The notes beneath the pieces were generated by a model, which had not been told where the DNA came from, did no database searches, and worked only from the letters and a program-made list of their open reading frames with translations. DNA of 64,000 nucleotides from Salinispirillum sp049115955 (GTDB lineage: Bacteria; Pseudomonadota; Gammaproteobacteria; Pseudomonadales; Natronospirillaceae): contig JAGDZJ010000002.1 in the NCBI GenBank assembly GCA_049115955.1, positions 1 through 64,000 on the forward strand, read 5' to 3'. A program made the translations under genes and the position numbers. Positions 18,466 to 26,417 of this stretch are shown piece by piece (positions within the stretch are counted from its first letter, which is position 1; each line of letters starts with the position of its first letter).

Positions 18466-19185
18466 TTAGAGGACATTTTTAACAACGCCAGATCGAGAAA
18501 AGGAGGCTTTAATATGCTCCCAAGCGTCTTTGTGTTCAGAAAACCGATAGGTCAGCCCTTCAACTTGGTCACGCAACAATATGGTAAACCGAAACAGCTC
18601 TTCCATCACATCCACCACCCGATCTCTGAACGCGGAGTCCTTCATTGTCCCATCGGGATGAAATTCTTGCCACGCTTTCGCGACGGACGACTGATTAGGA
18701 ATGGTGAACATGCGCATCCATCGCCCTAAAATGCGCAGGGCATTCACCGCATTAAACGACTGCGAACCACCACTCACCTGCATTACCGCCAAGGTTTTCC
18801 CTTGCGTCGGGCGAATCGCTCCCATGCTCAGCGGAATCCAATCAATCTGGTTCTTGAACACTCCCGTGACGTTGCCATGCATTTCCGGCGAGCTCCACAC
18901 CATGCCTTCGCACCACTGTACCGCATCACGCAGTTCCTGCACTTTCGGGTGGTCGACCGACACATGGTCAAATACCGGCAGGCCTGCAGGGCCGAACACC
19001 TTCACCTCGGCGCCAAAGTGCATCAATATGCCCGCAGCTTCTAACGCCAGCTTTCGGCTAAAAGATTCAGGCCGCAACGAGCCATACAGCACCAAAATAC
19101 GTGGCGGGTGTGTTTTACGATGCGCTGTGTTTTCCGCTTGCAGCGCCAGCACATCGGCCATTGAGTGGTTGGGTACTAAAGACAT
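18466..19185 (-). CDS. arsH: Arsenical resistance NADPH-dependent FMN reductase ArsH
   Basis: A 239-residue flavodoxin-fold protein. The family segments YGSLRPESFSRKLA, FGPAGLPVFDH, SPEMHGNVTGVFKNQIDWIP, TQGKTLAVMQVSGGSQSFN and RMFTIPNQSS are all present. ArsH oxidises trivalent organoarsenicals or reduces flavin/quinones in arsenic-resistant bacteria. ATG 19185 is preferred over an upstream start because AGGAG lies five bases before it. It follows arsR by 47 bp, and that gap contains a possible ArsR operator, so it may have its own arsenic-inducible promoter. Confidence 0.94.
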   Translation of the reverse strand: MSLVPNHSMADVLALQAENTAHRKTHPPRILVLYGSLRPESFSRKLALEAAGILMHFGAEVKVFGPAGLPVFDHVSVDHPKVQELRDAVQWCEGMVWSSPEMHGNVTGVFKNQIDWIPLSMGAIRPTQGKTLAVMQVSGGSQSFNAVNALRILGRWMRMFTIPNQSSVAKAWQEFHPDGTMKDSAFRDRVVDVMEELFRFTILLRDQVEGLTYRFSEHKDAWEHIKASFSRSGVVKNVL

Positions 19186-19195
19186 AAAAACTCCT

Positions 19196-19220
19196 ATATT
19201 TCTAGATAGATCGAAGTATT
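19196..19220. promoter_or_regulatory. Putative ArsR operator before arsH
   Basis: ATATTTCTAG at 19196-19205 followed by ATCGAA and TATT resembles the sequence found upstream of acr3 at 19839-19865. It abuts the arsH ribosome site. Assigned by similarity of the two sites and their position; not confirmed. Confidence 0.45.
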
Positions 19221-19232
19221 TGGGCAAAAAAA

Positions 19233-19535
19233 TCAACAACGTTGGTTCACACAGCACTCTTCTTGCAGGAAACCGATCAACAAATTCAGTCGGTCATATT
19301 GCGCAAAGCAGCGCAATACCCGCCCTTCGCGTACCTGCCGCACTAACCCCACGCGCATCAAGCGGCTGATATGGTGCGACAACGTAGAGCCGGGCACGGC
19401 CAACGTATTCTGCAAGTCAGCGACCGGCATACCGGTTTTTCCCGCTTTCACCAGTTCACGATAGATGCCCAACCGAGTGGGATGCCCTAACTCCGCTAGT
19501 TGTTCGGCCGCTTGTTCTAAGTTCAGTGTGTTCAT
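19233..19535 (-). CDS. arsR: ArsR-family arsenic-responsive repressor
   Basis: A 100-residue winged-helix repressor. The recognition region reads TLAVPGSTLSHHISRLMRVG (about 44-63). The metalloid site is not the CxC of E. coli ArsR: three cysteines sit at the C-terminus, in ECCVNQRC (94, 95, 100), close to the Acidithiobacillus ArsR arrangement (95, 96, 102). It should release DNA when As(III) binds these thiols. It is read away from acr3 and toward arsH. The ribosome site is weak. Confidence 0.9.
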   Translation of the reverse strand: MNTLNLEQAAEQLAELGHPTRLGIYRELVKAGKTGMPVADLQNTLAVPGSTLSHHISRLMRVGLVRQVREGRVLRCFAQYDRLNLLIGFLQEECCVNQRC

Positions 19536-19570
19536 GGCCAGTGTTCATTGACAGAAGTTCGTTGGGTTTC

Positions 19571-19765
19571 AGAGCCTGTGTCAGGCTCTAGTACAAGGCG
19601 CGCTTCGCCGGAAATAGTGGTTCTATTTTCAAGAAGTGCAACGCTGTAATAGTGCCTGACAAAGGCTCCCGAAGGGCGAGCCATACAAGACTTTTGGCGG
19701 CGTTACAGATCTTGAAAAGGGCTACGGCCATTCCCTGCGAGCTGTGCCTTGCCAGAAGCCTTGTA
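19571..19765. repeat. Inverted-repeat-rich element in the arsR-acr3 intergenic region
   Basis: Nested complementarities: AGAGCCTG/CAGGCTCT (19571-19589), outer TACAAGGC/GCCTTGTA (19592-19599 with 19758-19765) and an inner pair of 19 bp (19626-19644 with 19700-19718, 16 matches). The region has no gene. It resembles a small, non-autonomous palindromic element inserted between the divergent ars promoters. Confidence 0.55.
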
Positions 19766-19836
19766 TGACTCGCTGAAACACGACGAACTTCTGCCAAGGG
19801 ACACTAACAATTATCGACAGATTGAATTGCCTGTAA

Positions 19837-19865
19837 ATATATTTCTAGTAATATCGAAACATATT
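19837..19865. promoter_or_regulatory. Putative ArsR operator before acr3
   Basis: An AT-rich imperfect dyad: ATATTTCTAG at 19839-19848, then ATCGAAACATATT at 19853-19865, about 65 bp before acr3. It shares its first ten bases and the ATCGAA segment with the site before arsH. Confidence 0.45.
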
Positions 19866-19929
19866 CTGCAGCCACACAAGAAATCGCAGAGACTGAAACT
19901 CACATTGCTAATAGAGAAGACCGCACACC

Positions 19930-21000
19930 ATGCCAATTTTCGAACGATACCTCTCTGTCTGGGTCGCGCTGGCGATCGTCTTCGGTTTGGTGTTAGGGCA
20001 AGTAGCCCCCGCACTCGTCGGCACGCTGGCCTCCTTGGAATACGGCTCAGTCAATTTCGTTATTGCCGTACTGATCTGGCTTATGGTGTACCCCATGATG
20101 GTATCGGTGGATTTCAGCTCACTGGCGCGCGTGCACGAACGCCCCAAAGGCATCATCATCACGCTGGCCGTCAATTGGCTGATCAAACCCTTCACCATGG
20201 CGGCTCTCGGCGTACTCTTCTTCGACTGGATTTTTGCCCCGCTGATCGAACCCGGCACTTCCGGACAATACATTGCTGGCATGATCTTACTGGGCGCGGC
20301 CCCCTGCACCGCCATGGTGTTCGTTTGGTCGCAGCTCACCAAAGGCGACCCCAACTACACGCTGGCGCAGGTGTCGTTGAATGACGCCATCATGATCTTT
20401 GCTTATGCACCCATCGTTGCGCTGCTGCTGGGCGTAACCGACATCACCGTACCGTGGGAAACCTTGGTGCTGTCGGTCGTGTTGTACATCGTCATTCCGT
20501 TAACGGCGGGTATTCTGACACGCGTCTACATGACCAAAAAAGCCACTAGCGCCGTCGATGTTGCAGCCATGGTGAGCGCGTTCACCGCCAAGGTTAAGCC
20601 GCTATCCGTTATTGGTCTGCTCGTGACCGTTACTTTGTTGTTCGGCTTCCAAGGCGACATCATGCTGAATCAACCTCTGGTGATTGTGTTAATCGCCATC
20701 CCGCTGCTGATCCAATCTTACGGCATGTTTGCGGTGGCTTACTGGTCAGCCAAAGCATGGCGCGTGCCGCACAAAGTCGCTGCGCCCTGCGCTCTGATCG
20801 GCACGTCGAACTTCTTTGAAATGGCTGTAGCGGTCGCCATCGGCCTGTTTGGCCTCAACTCCATTGCCGCACTCGTCACCGTTGTCGGGGTGCTGGTGGA
20901 AGTGCCGGTGATGCTGTCATTGGTGTGGTTTGCCAATAAGACGCAGCATTGGTTTCCGGAAGAAGAGTCGGCTATTCGGTCGACGAAATCAGGCGTATAG
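19930..21000 (+). CDS. acr3: ACR3-family arsenite efflux permease
   Basis: A 356-residue inner-membrane exporter with about 10 helices. Conserved ACR3 segments are IWLMVYPMMVSVDF, NWLIKPFTMAALG, LLGAAPCTAMVFVWSQLTKGD (with the catalytic cysteine), SLNDAIMIFAYAPIV and GTSNFFEMAVAVAIGLFG. It moves As(III) out using the proton gradient. It diverges from arsR-arsH, with a candidate ArsR operator in front. Some genomes name this arsB, although it is unrelated to the ArsB antiporter. Confidence 0.95.
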   Translation: MPIFERYLSVWVALAIVFGLVLGQVAPALVGTLASLEYGSVNFVIAVLIWLMVYPMMVSVDFSSLARVHERPKGIIITLAVNWLIKPFTMAALGVLFFDWIFAPLIEPGTSGQYIAGMILLGAAPCTAMVFVWSQLTKGDPNYTLAQVSLNDAIMIFAYAPIVALLLGVTDITVPWETLVLSVVLYIVIPLTAGILTRVYMTKKATSAVDVAAMVSAFTAKVKPLSVIGLLVTVTLLFGFQGDIMLNQPLVIVLIAIPLLIQSYGMFAVAYWSAKAWRVPHKVAAPCALIGTSNFFEMAVAVAIGLFGLNSIAALVTVVGVLVEVPVMLSLVWFANKTQHWFPEEESAIRSTKSGV

Positions 21001-21010
21001 AGCGCCTTCT

Positions 21011-21931
21011 TCAGACGCCGTCATAGGCCCGTTGCAGCGCCGCCAGATCAAACTTCTTCATCTGCAGAAAAGCCTGCGTCACTCGGTCAACTTTCTTAGC
21101 GTCTTTGTCCTTCATCATACTGTTCATCACGGCGGGGACGATTTGCCACGAAAGACCATAAGCATCTTTAAGCCAGCCACACTGTTCGGCCTCTGGCACC
21201 GCTGACAGCTTTTCCCAGTAGTGGTCGATCTCCTGCTGGTCGGCGCAGTTGACCATAAACGAAATGGCTTCGTTGAAAGCGAAGTTATGCTCACGGGCGC
21301 TGTCCATGGCCACAAACCACTGACCTTCCAGAGTGAAGTCGGTGAACATCACCGTGCCTTCTTTGTCTGGTTCCATACCCGCAGGGTAGCGCGCTAGTTC
21401 ACCGCGCTTCGCATGCTCGAACGTGGATACATAGAAATCACTGGCGGCCTCTGCCTTGCCGCACACATCGCCAACAAACATAAGCGATGGCATGATAAAC
21501 GGCCGCGGTTCGCCCGCCGGGTCAGTGAGTATGAGTTGCCATGACAGCCCGTATTTGTCCTGAATCCAGCCATAGCGTTCGCTGAACGGGTATGCGTCGA
21601 GCGGCATCAACACCTGCCCGCCATCAGACAGCTTCGCCCACACTTCATCGATCTTCGCTTTCGCGTTCTTGTCCTGCGCAGGGTCAAAGTTGACCATAAA
21701 AGACACCGACGGATTGAACGAGAACAGAGGCCCGGCGCTTATCGCCATAAAGTCTTGGCCCCACAGCGTGAACGACACGATGTCGCAGTCACCCGATGGC
21801 GTATCGCGAATGGTCGTAAGGTTCGTCACCGCTGAATCAGGAAAGACCGAGCAATAAAATTCAGCCGCGTCTTTTGCTTCTTTTTCGAACCACAGATGCG
21901 GAACGATCTTTTGTGGGTTTGAAGTCGCCAT
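21011..21931 (-). CDS. VOC-family protein with two PhnB-like domains
   Basis: A 306-residue protein made of two similar glyoxalase-fold halves (about 1-150 and 155-300). Each half contains the PhnB-like pattern of a D-x-x-A-E-F/SD-F-Y segment, then SFMVN, then D-x-YGLSWQ. It is commonly annotated as a 3-demethylubiquinone methyltransferase-like protein, but no reaction is established for this group. AGGAG lies nine bases before the start. It converges with acr3, 10 bp apart. Confidence 0.85.
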   Translation of the reverse strand: MATSNPQKIVPHLWFEKEAKDAAEFYCSVFPDSAVTNLTTIRDTPSGDCDIVSFTLWGQDFMAISAGPLFSFNPSVSFMVNFDPAQDKNAKAKIDEVWAKLSDGGQVLMPLDAYPFSERYGWIQDKYGLSWQLILTDPAGEPRPFIMPSLMFVGDVCGKAEAASDFYVSTFEHAKRGELARYPAGMEPDKEGTVMFTDFTLEGQWFVAMDSAREHNFAFNEAISFMVNCADQQEIDHYWEKLSAVPEAEQCGWLKDAYGLSWQIVPAVMNSMMKDKDAKKVDRVTQAFLQMKKFDLAALQRAYDGV

Positions 21932-21975
21932 GTTGCAATCTCCTCTTTGTGATTATCACACCGGTTCTCGTCGCT

Positions 21976-22278
21976 TTACGTAGAGAGCCTTAACCGCAGC
22001 GGCTTGGTATTCTCTCGTTGAATAACGCCCTTGGCTTCAAGATCAAGTTGGACAGCTTTCAACCACCAGCCCGCTTTCGAACCTCCCGGAAACAGCGTTT
22101 GGGGTAAGTACGGAAGCAAGGCATCCTTGGCTTCGGAGACCGTTAGTCCCGGCGATGCATTGGGCAGTACCGAGACCAGAGCTTCTTTCATGGCGGTATA
22201 CTTGGCTCGATCCACTCGTCTAACGTGTTCCGGAGAGATCACGTTCTCAATTTCAATCTTGTCGTTGTTAGTTGGCAT
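21976..22278 (-). CDS. Small DUF6958-like protein, function unknown
   Basis: The 100 residues include a polar N-terminus (IEIENVISPEHVRRVDRAKY) and a winged-helix-like C-terminal part (GLTVSEAKDALLPYLP; GGSKAGWWLKAVQLDLEAKG). The pattern recalls DUF6958 proteins, often found among ECF-sigma-linked accessory genes. GGAG lies six bases before the ATG, within the end of the upstream gene; the 11-bp overlap implies translational coupling. No reaction is known. Confidence 0.7.
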   Translation of the reverse strand: MPTNNDKIEIENVISPEHVRRVDRAKYTAMKEALVSVLPNASPGLTVSEAKDALLPYLPQTLFPGGSKAGWWLKAVQLDLEAKGVIQRENTKPLRLRLST

Positions 22279-22861
22279 TTATATCTCCATTCACAAAGTC
22301 AACTTTGGGCGTACGAAAACGCATGGCAGCCCAAGCTTGAAAGAGCTTCCAATAGAAAGACAATGTATGTGTGCTGGGATTGGGCACATCGGCCGGAAGA
22401 ACAACACCCTCTGGCCGACTGCGGGTCATCGTTCTGATTTCGAGCGTCGGCAGATCCGCCACGGGCCAAAGGCCGCCATAAATACTCAACCAATGACCAT
22501 TAGTGAATTCCAAGAACATTGGCGTGTTGCAACAGGTAGCGACGACCCGGCGCGTTGGGGAGTCTTCCGACAACCGATGCTCGCGCAAAGCGTTCTGCCC
22601 TTGCAAGCACTGAACCCTGTCCTTTCTATAAAGCACAAACCGGGTGGCACCGTTATGATCCAGTGTAGGCGGGGCGCTGGGTAATGACTGTAAAAAAGCC
22701 CCGGCATTCTGGCAATCCGCACAGAGGCACTCGGCACTGATAATTGGCTTCCCTTGAACGGCTAGGACCACCTGTCCGCAGGTACAGTTTAATGTTGTTG
22801 TCTGGTTAGTAATGGGTAAAGCCTCCGTGTTGTTTGTTGCGTTCATGATGTGGGTATCCAT
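22268..22861 (-). CDS. GFA-like zinc-binding protein (DUF6151 type)
   Basis: About 197 residues with a central zinc-ribbon-like pattern: NCTCGQV, then AECLCADCQNAGAFL, and later CCNTPMF, the cysteine layout of the glutathione-dependent formaldehyde-activating fold. The C-terminal third is specific to the DUF6151 type. Several methionines compete as start (22861, 22846) without a clear ribosome site. It overlaps the DUF6958-like gene. Activity with formaldehyde is not implied. Confidence 0.7.
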   Translation of the reverse strand: MDTHIMNATNNTEALPITNQTTTLNCTCGQVVLAVQGKPIISAECLCADCQNAGAFLQSLPSAPPTLDHNGATRFVLYRKDRVQCLQGQNALREHRLSEDSPTRRVVATCCNTPMFLEFTNGHWLSIYGGLWPVADLPTLEIRTMTRSRPEGVVLPADVPNPSTHTLSFYWKLFQAWAAMRFRTPKVDFVNGDINAN

Positions 22862-22971
22862 CAATGATTCTTGATATGGATAACAATTACATACTAGTCG
22901 ACTCAGGCGCCTGTAAATCGACAGCGGCAGACACATTTACGAAAATAAAAACCCAGAAACACAGAGGAACG

Positions 22972-24225
22972 CTATTCAGCCGCTTTGAGTTTTTCGATGC
23001 AGGCAACCAGAAACGCCCGCTCTTGCTGCTGTTGCGCACAATCAAGTGCGCGCTGATAGGCTGCTATTGCAGAGTCTTTATTACCCAGTTGCTCGTGAAA
23101 GTGCGCGTGCGTGGCATGCAGCAAATGGTAGTCAGCAAGCTCGTTTTCGGACAAAAGCTGCTCCACCTCGACCAAAGCGGTTTCAGGCCCGGCCACATGG
23201 CCTAGGGCTACCGCACGGTTCAGGCGCACCACCGGGGAGCCTTGAATTCGCACCAGCAAATTGTAAAGTGCCAGTATCTCGCGCCAGTCCGTGGCGTCCG
23301 CACTGTGTGACGTGGCATGAATACCGGCAATGGCGGCTTGGAGCGCATAAGGCCCAATACGACCCCGACTCAGCGCTCTGCGTACCAAATCATCCGCTTC
23401 CGTTATCATGGCCTGATCCCACAGGCGCCTGTCCTGCTCGTGTAAGCGCAACAAATCCCCATCGTCGCTGAGCCGTGCCTGCTGTCTAGAAGCTTGAAAC
23501 AACATAAGTGACAGCAAGCCAGTGACCTCGGAGTCGTCAATCAGCGAGCGTAACAGCCGTCCCAACCGAATAGCCTCTTCCATCAACTCGCTACGCTGCA
23601 ACTGCTCCCCCGCCGACGTGGAATAACCCTCGTTGAAAACCAGATAGATGACCTGCAACACCGTCTGCAACCGTTGCGGCAAGGCTTCACCTAGGGGAAT
23701 TTCATAGGGTATGTGCGCGCCTTTGATTTTCCGCTTGGCACGCACAATGCGCTGAGCGAGCGTAGCCGGCTTGGTCAAAAAAGCGCTGGCCACCTGCTCT
23801 GTTGTCAGGCCACAGACTTCACGCAAGGTAAGCGCCACACGCGCCTCGGCAGATAACGCCGGGTGACAACAGAGGAATATAAGGCGCAAGCTATCGTCTT
23901 CGATGTAGTCGTCTGTCGGCCTCTCGTCCCGCACTTCCCATTCCAGCTCAGCGTGTTGCTCTGCCAACTGTTTGAAGCGTTCCTGCCGACGCAACTTGTC
24001 GATGGCTTTAAAACGCCCTGTAGAAATGAGCCAGGCGCGCGGGTTCTCGGGAATACCCTCCGTCGGCCATTGTTTTAGCGCAATAGAAAAAGCCTCCTGC
24101 AGGGCGTCTTCTGCCAGCTCAAAGCTACCCAGCAGGCGAATCAGAGTCGCCAGAACCTGCCGCGACTGGTCACGGAATAACCGGTCGACATAAGCAGATA
24201 CATCTGGTCTCGGCGGTACGGGCAT
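22972..24225 (-). CDS. ECF sigma factor of the ECF42 type with C-terminal TPR-like domain
   Basis: A 417-residue protein: sigma region 2 (LGSFELAEDALQEAF and NPRAWLISTGRFKAIDKLRR), the DUF6596 signature DDSLRLIFLCCHPALS, and region 4 (ALTLREVCGLTTEQVASAFL) within the first 190 residues, then a long helical extension that ends in TPR-like repeats (HAHFHEQLGNKDSAIAAYQR). ECF42 sigma factors use this extension for control in place of an anti-sigma factor. Typically they sit with YCII (DGPF) proteins. Here the YCII gene stops three bases before the sigma start. No anti-sigma gene is present. Confidence 0.92.
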   Translation of the reverse strand: MPVPPRPDVSAYVDRLFRDQSRQVLATLIRLLGSFELAEDALQEAFSIALKQWPTEGIPENPRAWLISTGRFKAIDKLRRQERFKQLAEQHAELEWEVRDERPTDDYIEDDSLRLIFLCCHPALSAEARVALTLREVCGLTTEQVASAFLTKPATLAQRIVRAKRKIKGAHIPYEIPLGEALPQRLQTVLQVIYLVFNEGYSTSAGEQLQRSELMEEAIRLGRLLRSLIDDSEVTGLLSLMLFQASRQQARLSDDGDLLRLHEQDRRLWDQAMITEADDLVRRALSRGRIGPYALQAAIAGIHATSHSADATDWREILALYNLLVRIQGSPVVRLNRAVALGHVAGPETALVEVEQLLSENELADYHLLHATHAHFHEQLGNKDSAIAAYQRALDCAQQQQERAFLVACIEKLKAAE

Positions 24226-24228
24226 GCG

Positions 24229-24573
24229 TTAGACGTCGAGATCCCGTATCGGTCGCACCTCAATCGACCCTACCCTAGCCGGAGGGATTTTTGCGGCAAA
24301 GGCGATCGCTTCGTTCAAATCACGGGCGTCTATCATGTAAAAGCCAGCCAATTGCTCTTTGGTTTCGGCAAAGGGTCCGTCAGTCACCGAGACCTCCTCA
24401 CCCCGCACGCGCACCGTGGTCGCCGTGGCTACCGGCTGCAACGCCTGTCCCGCCAGCAACGTACCGCGCTCGGCGGCTTGCGAGGCGTAAGCATGACACT
24501 CCGAGTCTTTCGGGCTTTCCGGCAGGGAATGCAGGTAGTCTTCATTGGCGTATACCAAACACAGGTATTTCAT
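24229..24573 (-). CDS. YCII/DGPF-domain protein
   Basis: A 114-residue small ferredoxin-fold protein with the family name motif VTDGPFAETKEQLAGFY. Start 24573 (MKYLCLVYAN) is chosen as it matches the family N-terminus. These proteins are the usual partners of ECF42 sigma factors and are thought to be part of the regulon or signal route; the exact reaction is unknown. The stop lies three bases before the sigma start. Confidence 0.9.
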   Translation of the reverse strand: MKYLCLVYANEDYLHSLPESPKDSECHAYASQAAERGTLLAGQALQPVATATTVRVRGEEVSVTDGPFAETKEQLAGFYMIDARDLNEAIAFAAKIPPARVGSIEVRPIRDLDV

Positions 24574-24599
24574 GGTCTTTTCTCTCCGTTTGTCGGGGG

Positions 24600-25016
24600 T
24601 CACCAGGTGACGACGTCATCGCTTCCACCAAAATCAGCAGGCAGAGAACGATAGTGTGGTAAATCATCAACAATGGGAAGAACCGCATGCTGACAGTGAA
24701 TATGGAACGCCGGCGTGAACATCCGAGGTGGAAGCAGGTTCGCTTTGACTCCCGTCAGGTCTGAATCGGGCACCTCTGCAATGAGGAATGTCCCACAGGT
24801 CGGGCAGCGTTCTCGAGGTAACGTCTTGTAAGTCCATGTGACCGTCGCACCCTGTAGCACCTCGACGGCATGTGATGGAAAAACCGCCAGACCCACATAG
24901 GATGCGCCATGCGTGGCTTGGCAGTCATCGCAGTGGCAGTAGAACTGCGCCACGGGCTGATCGTTAAGTCGCAGGTGCGTGGCTCCGCAGAGGCAACTGA
25001 TATCAGTGGTGCTCAT
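24600..25016 (-). CDS. GFA-family protein (glutathione-dependent formaldehyde-activating fold)
   Basis: A 138-residue protein with the cysteine pattern SCLCGATHLR, CHCDDCQATHGASY and CPTCGTFL that binds two zinc ions in Gfa enzymes. It lies two bases after the SRPBCC gene and 26 bases before the trimmed YCII start, in the ECF42 operon. Formaldehyde detoxification is possible but not shown; many of these proteins have no known substrate. Confidence 0.85.
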   Translation of the reverse strand: MSTTDISCLCGATHLRLNDQPVAQFYCHCDDCQATHGASYVGLAVFPSHAVEVLQGATVTWTYKTLPRERCPTCGTFLIAEVPDSDLTGVKANLLPPRMFTPAFHIHCQHAVLPIVDDLPHYRSLPADFGGSDDVVTW

Positions 25017-25018
25017 GC

Positions 25019-25450
25019 CTACCCCTCCGCCATATCTCTAATGGTGTCCAGTTCCCCGCTGGCGCTGTAGGCGTCGAACCATTGCTGGCCTTCGGGATCA
25101 ACGGACAGATCCCCCAGCATGAACTCAAGATCCGTGCCGTTTTCAGCGTCTGAAAGTGTGAAGCTGGAGGTCACCTCTCCTGTCTCAGCCTTGCGTGTCC
25201 AACTGATGTCTTCCAGCGCGAGAACGAGCCTTTGGAGCGGCTCAAGTGTTACCACCGTCCCGGTAAGGTAGGTTTGGCCACTTTCGTCATTCCAGAGAAT
25301 TTTACTCCCCAATTGCAGTGGGCTATCGCTGGAATCCGCCGGCACAGCCAGCATCCAGTGCTTAAAGGTCTCTGGCGACGTGATGATGTTCCAAACCTTT
25401 TCGGGTGACGCCTTTATAGTGGTGGACTTTTCAACGATCAGTTTTCTCAT
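25019..25450 (-). CDS. SRPBCC (AHSA1-like) protein
   Basis: 143 residues with the START-like opening KSTTIKASPEKVWNIITSPETFKHW and a C-terminal helix. It folds as a hydrophobic ligand-binding cup; no substrate is known. Start 25450 has GGAAAG four bases upstream. It is the first gene of the SRPBCC-GFA-YCII-sigma run. Confidence 0.82.
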   Translation of the reverse strand: MRKLIVEKSTTIKASPEKVWNIITSPETFKHWMLAVPADSSDSPLQLGSKILWNDESGQTYLTGTVVTLEPLQRLVLALEDISWTRKAETGEVTSSFTLSDAENGTDLEFMLGDLSVDPEGQQWFDAYSASGELDTIRDMAEG

Positions 25451-25568
25451 GATGCTTTCCTTTCGTTCGACTTTGGGCGGGCGATGTATGGCCTCATTAA
25501 CTCGTCGAACGAGCGTCATCAATTTCGACACCTAGCTAAAAATTTTGGACAGATATTCAGTATCAATA

Positions 25569-26393
25569 CTAAATACTAGTTGCTGGCCCTCTTGCCTGCC
25601 CCTTCGAAAGTTCAACCACCAACACCGCCAGCGAAAAAGGAACGATGCCGAGCGCAACGAGTTGCAGCAACTCAACCCCCTCTACGAGAAAATGCGAACG
25701 CTCAGAGCTGAGCACGAGTTGGGCGACCGTTTGAAACCCAACATGCAAACCAATAGAGGTCCAAACCGACCCTGTTGCGCTGCGCACCATACCCAGCACA
25801 ATCGAGACAAAAAAGAACATCACCAACCGGTCTACCGCTAGCGCCCCAGTGGTAAAGGTCCACAACGTCGCACCCCATAATGCGAACAACACCGCCTGCG
25901 CGATGATGGCGCCCCTATAGCCTAAAGGCCGTTCAAGATTACTCTGAATATAACCGCGAAATGCCAGCTCCTCGGGCAACGCCTCAAGCAGAAACACCAG
26001 AATGATCAGCACCGGTACGAACAACACGATATCAATGATGGGCGCAACCGCCGTCAGACTGGCCCACCCTAATCCCAGTACGATGGCAAAGCCCAGCGTG
26101 GCTGGCAGCAAGAACGCCAGAGCGCCAATTACGAAGAACCGGATGGACGATGGCGAAAAATCGAGACCAAGGCTTTCAATCGACCCACCGTCGATCATCC
26201 GACGCGCCAGCACCACGACCGGAACCGCCAGAGCGGTGGCCAAAAAAGCGCTCATGACGTGCCCGCCGAAGCTGTAACCGCCATGCCCCGTACCCCAGAA
26301 CACATTACGTAGAAACGAGAGGAGCATCCATATAGCAAGCATCATTAACCAGACGATGCCAACCCTTAAATAGGGTGAGGCGATTTTAGACAT
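25569..26393 (-). CDS. CPBP-family membrane protein, second of two in a TetR operon
   Basis: A 274-residue membrane protein with about eight helices. It has motif 1 of the CPBP (Abi/CAAX protease-like) family, PEELAFRGYI, near residue 150, but the second motif reads FALWG where a histidine is expected, and the third is HVGFQ rather than HxxxN. It may thus be impaired as a protease or differ in mechanism. It follows the previous CPBP gene by 24 bp, with GGGAG before the start. Confidence 0.8.
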   Translation of the reverse strand: MSKIASPYLRVGIVWLMMLAIWMLLSFLRNVFWGTGHGGYSFGGHVMSAFLATALAVPVVVLARRMIDGGSIESLGLDFSPSSIRFFVIGALAFLLPATLGFAIVLGLGWASLTAVAPIIDIVLFVPVLIILVFLLEALPEELAFRGYIQSNLERPLGYRGAIIAQAVLFALWGATLWTFTTGALAVDRLVMFFFVSIVLGMVRSATGSVWTSIGLHVGFQTVAQLVLSSERSHFLVEGVELLQLVALGIVPFSLAVLVVELSKGQARGPATSI

Positions 26394-26417
26394 TGGGTTT
26401 CTCCCTTTGAATTGGCA

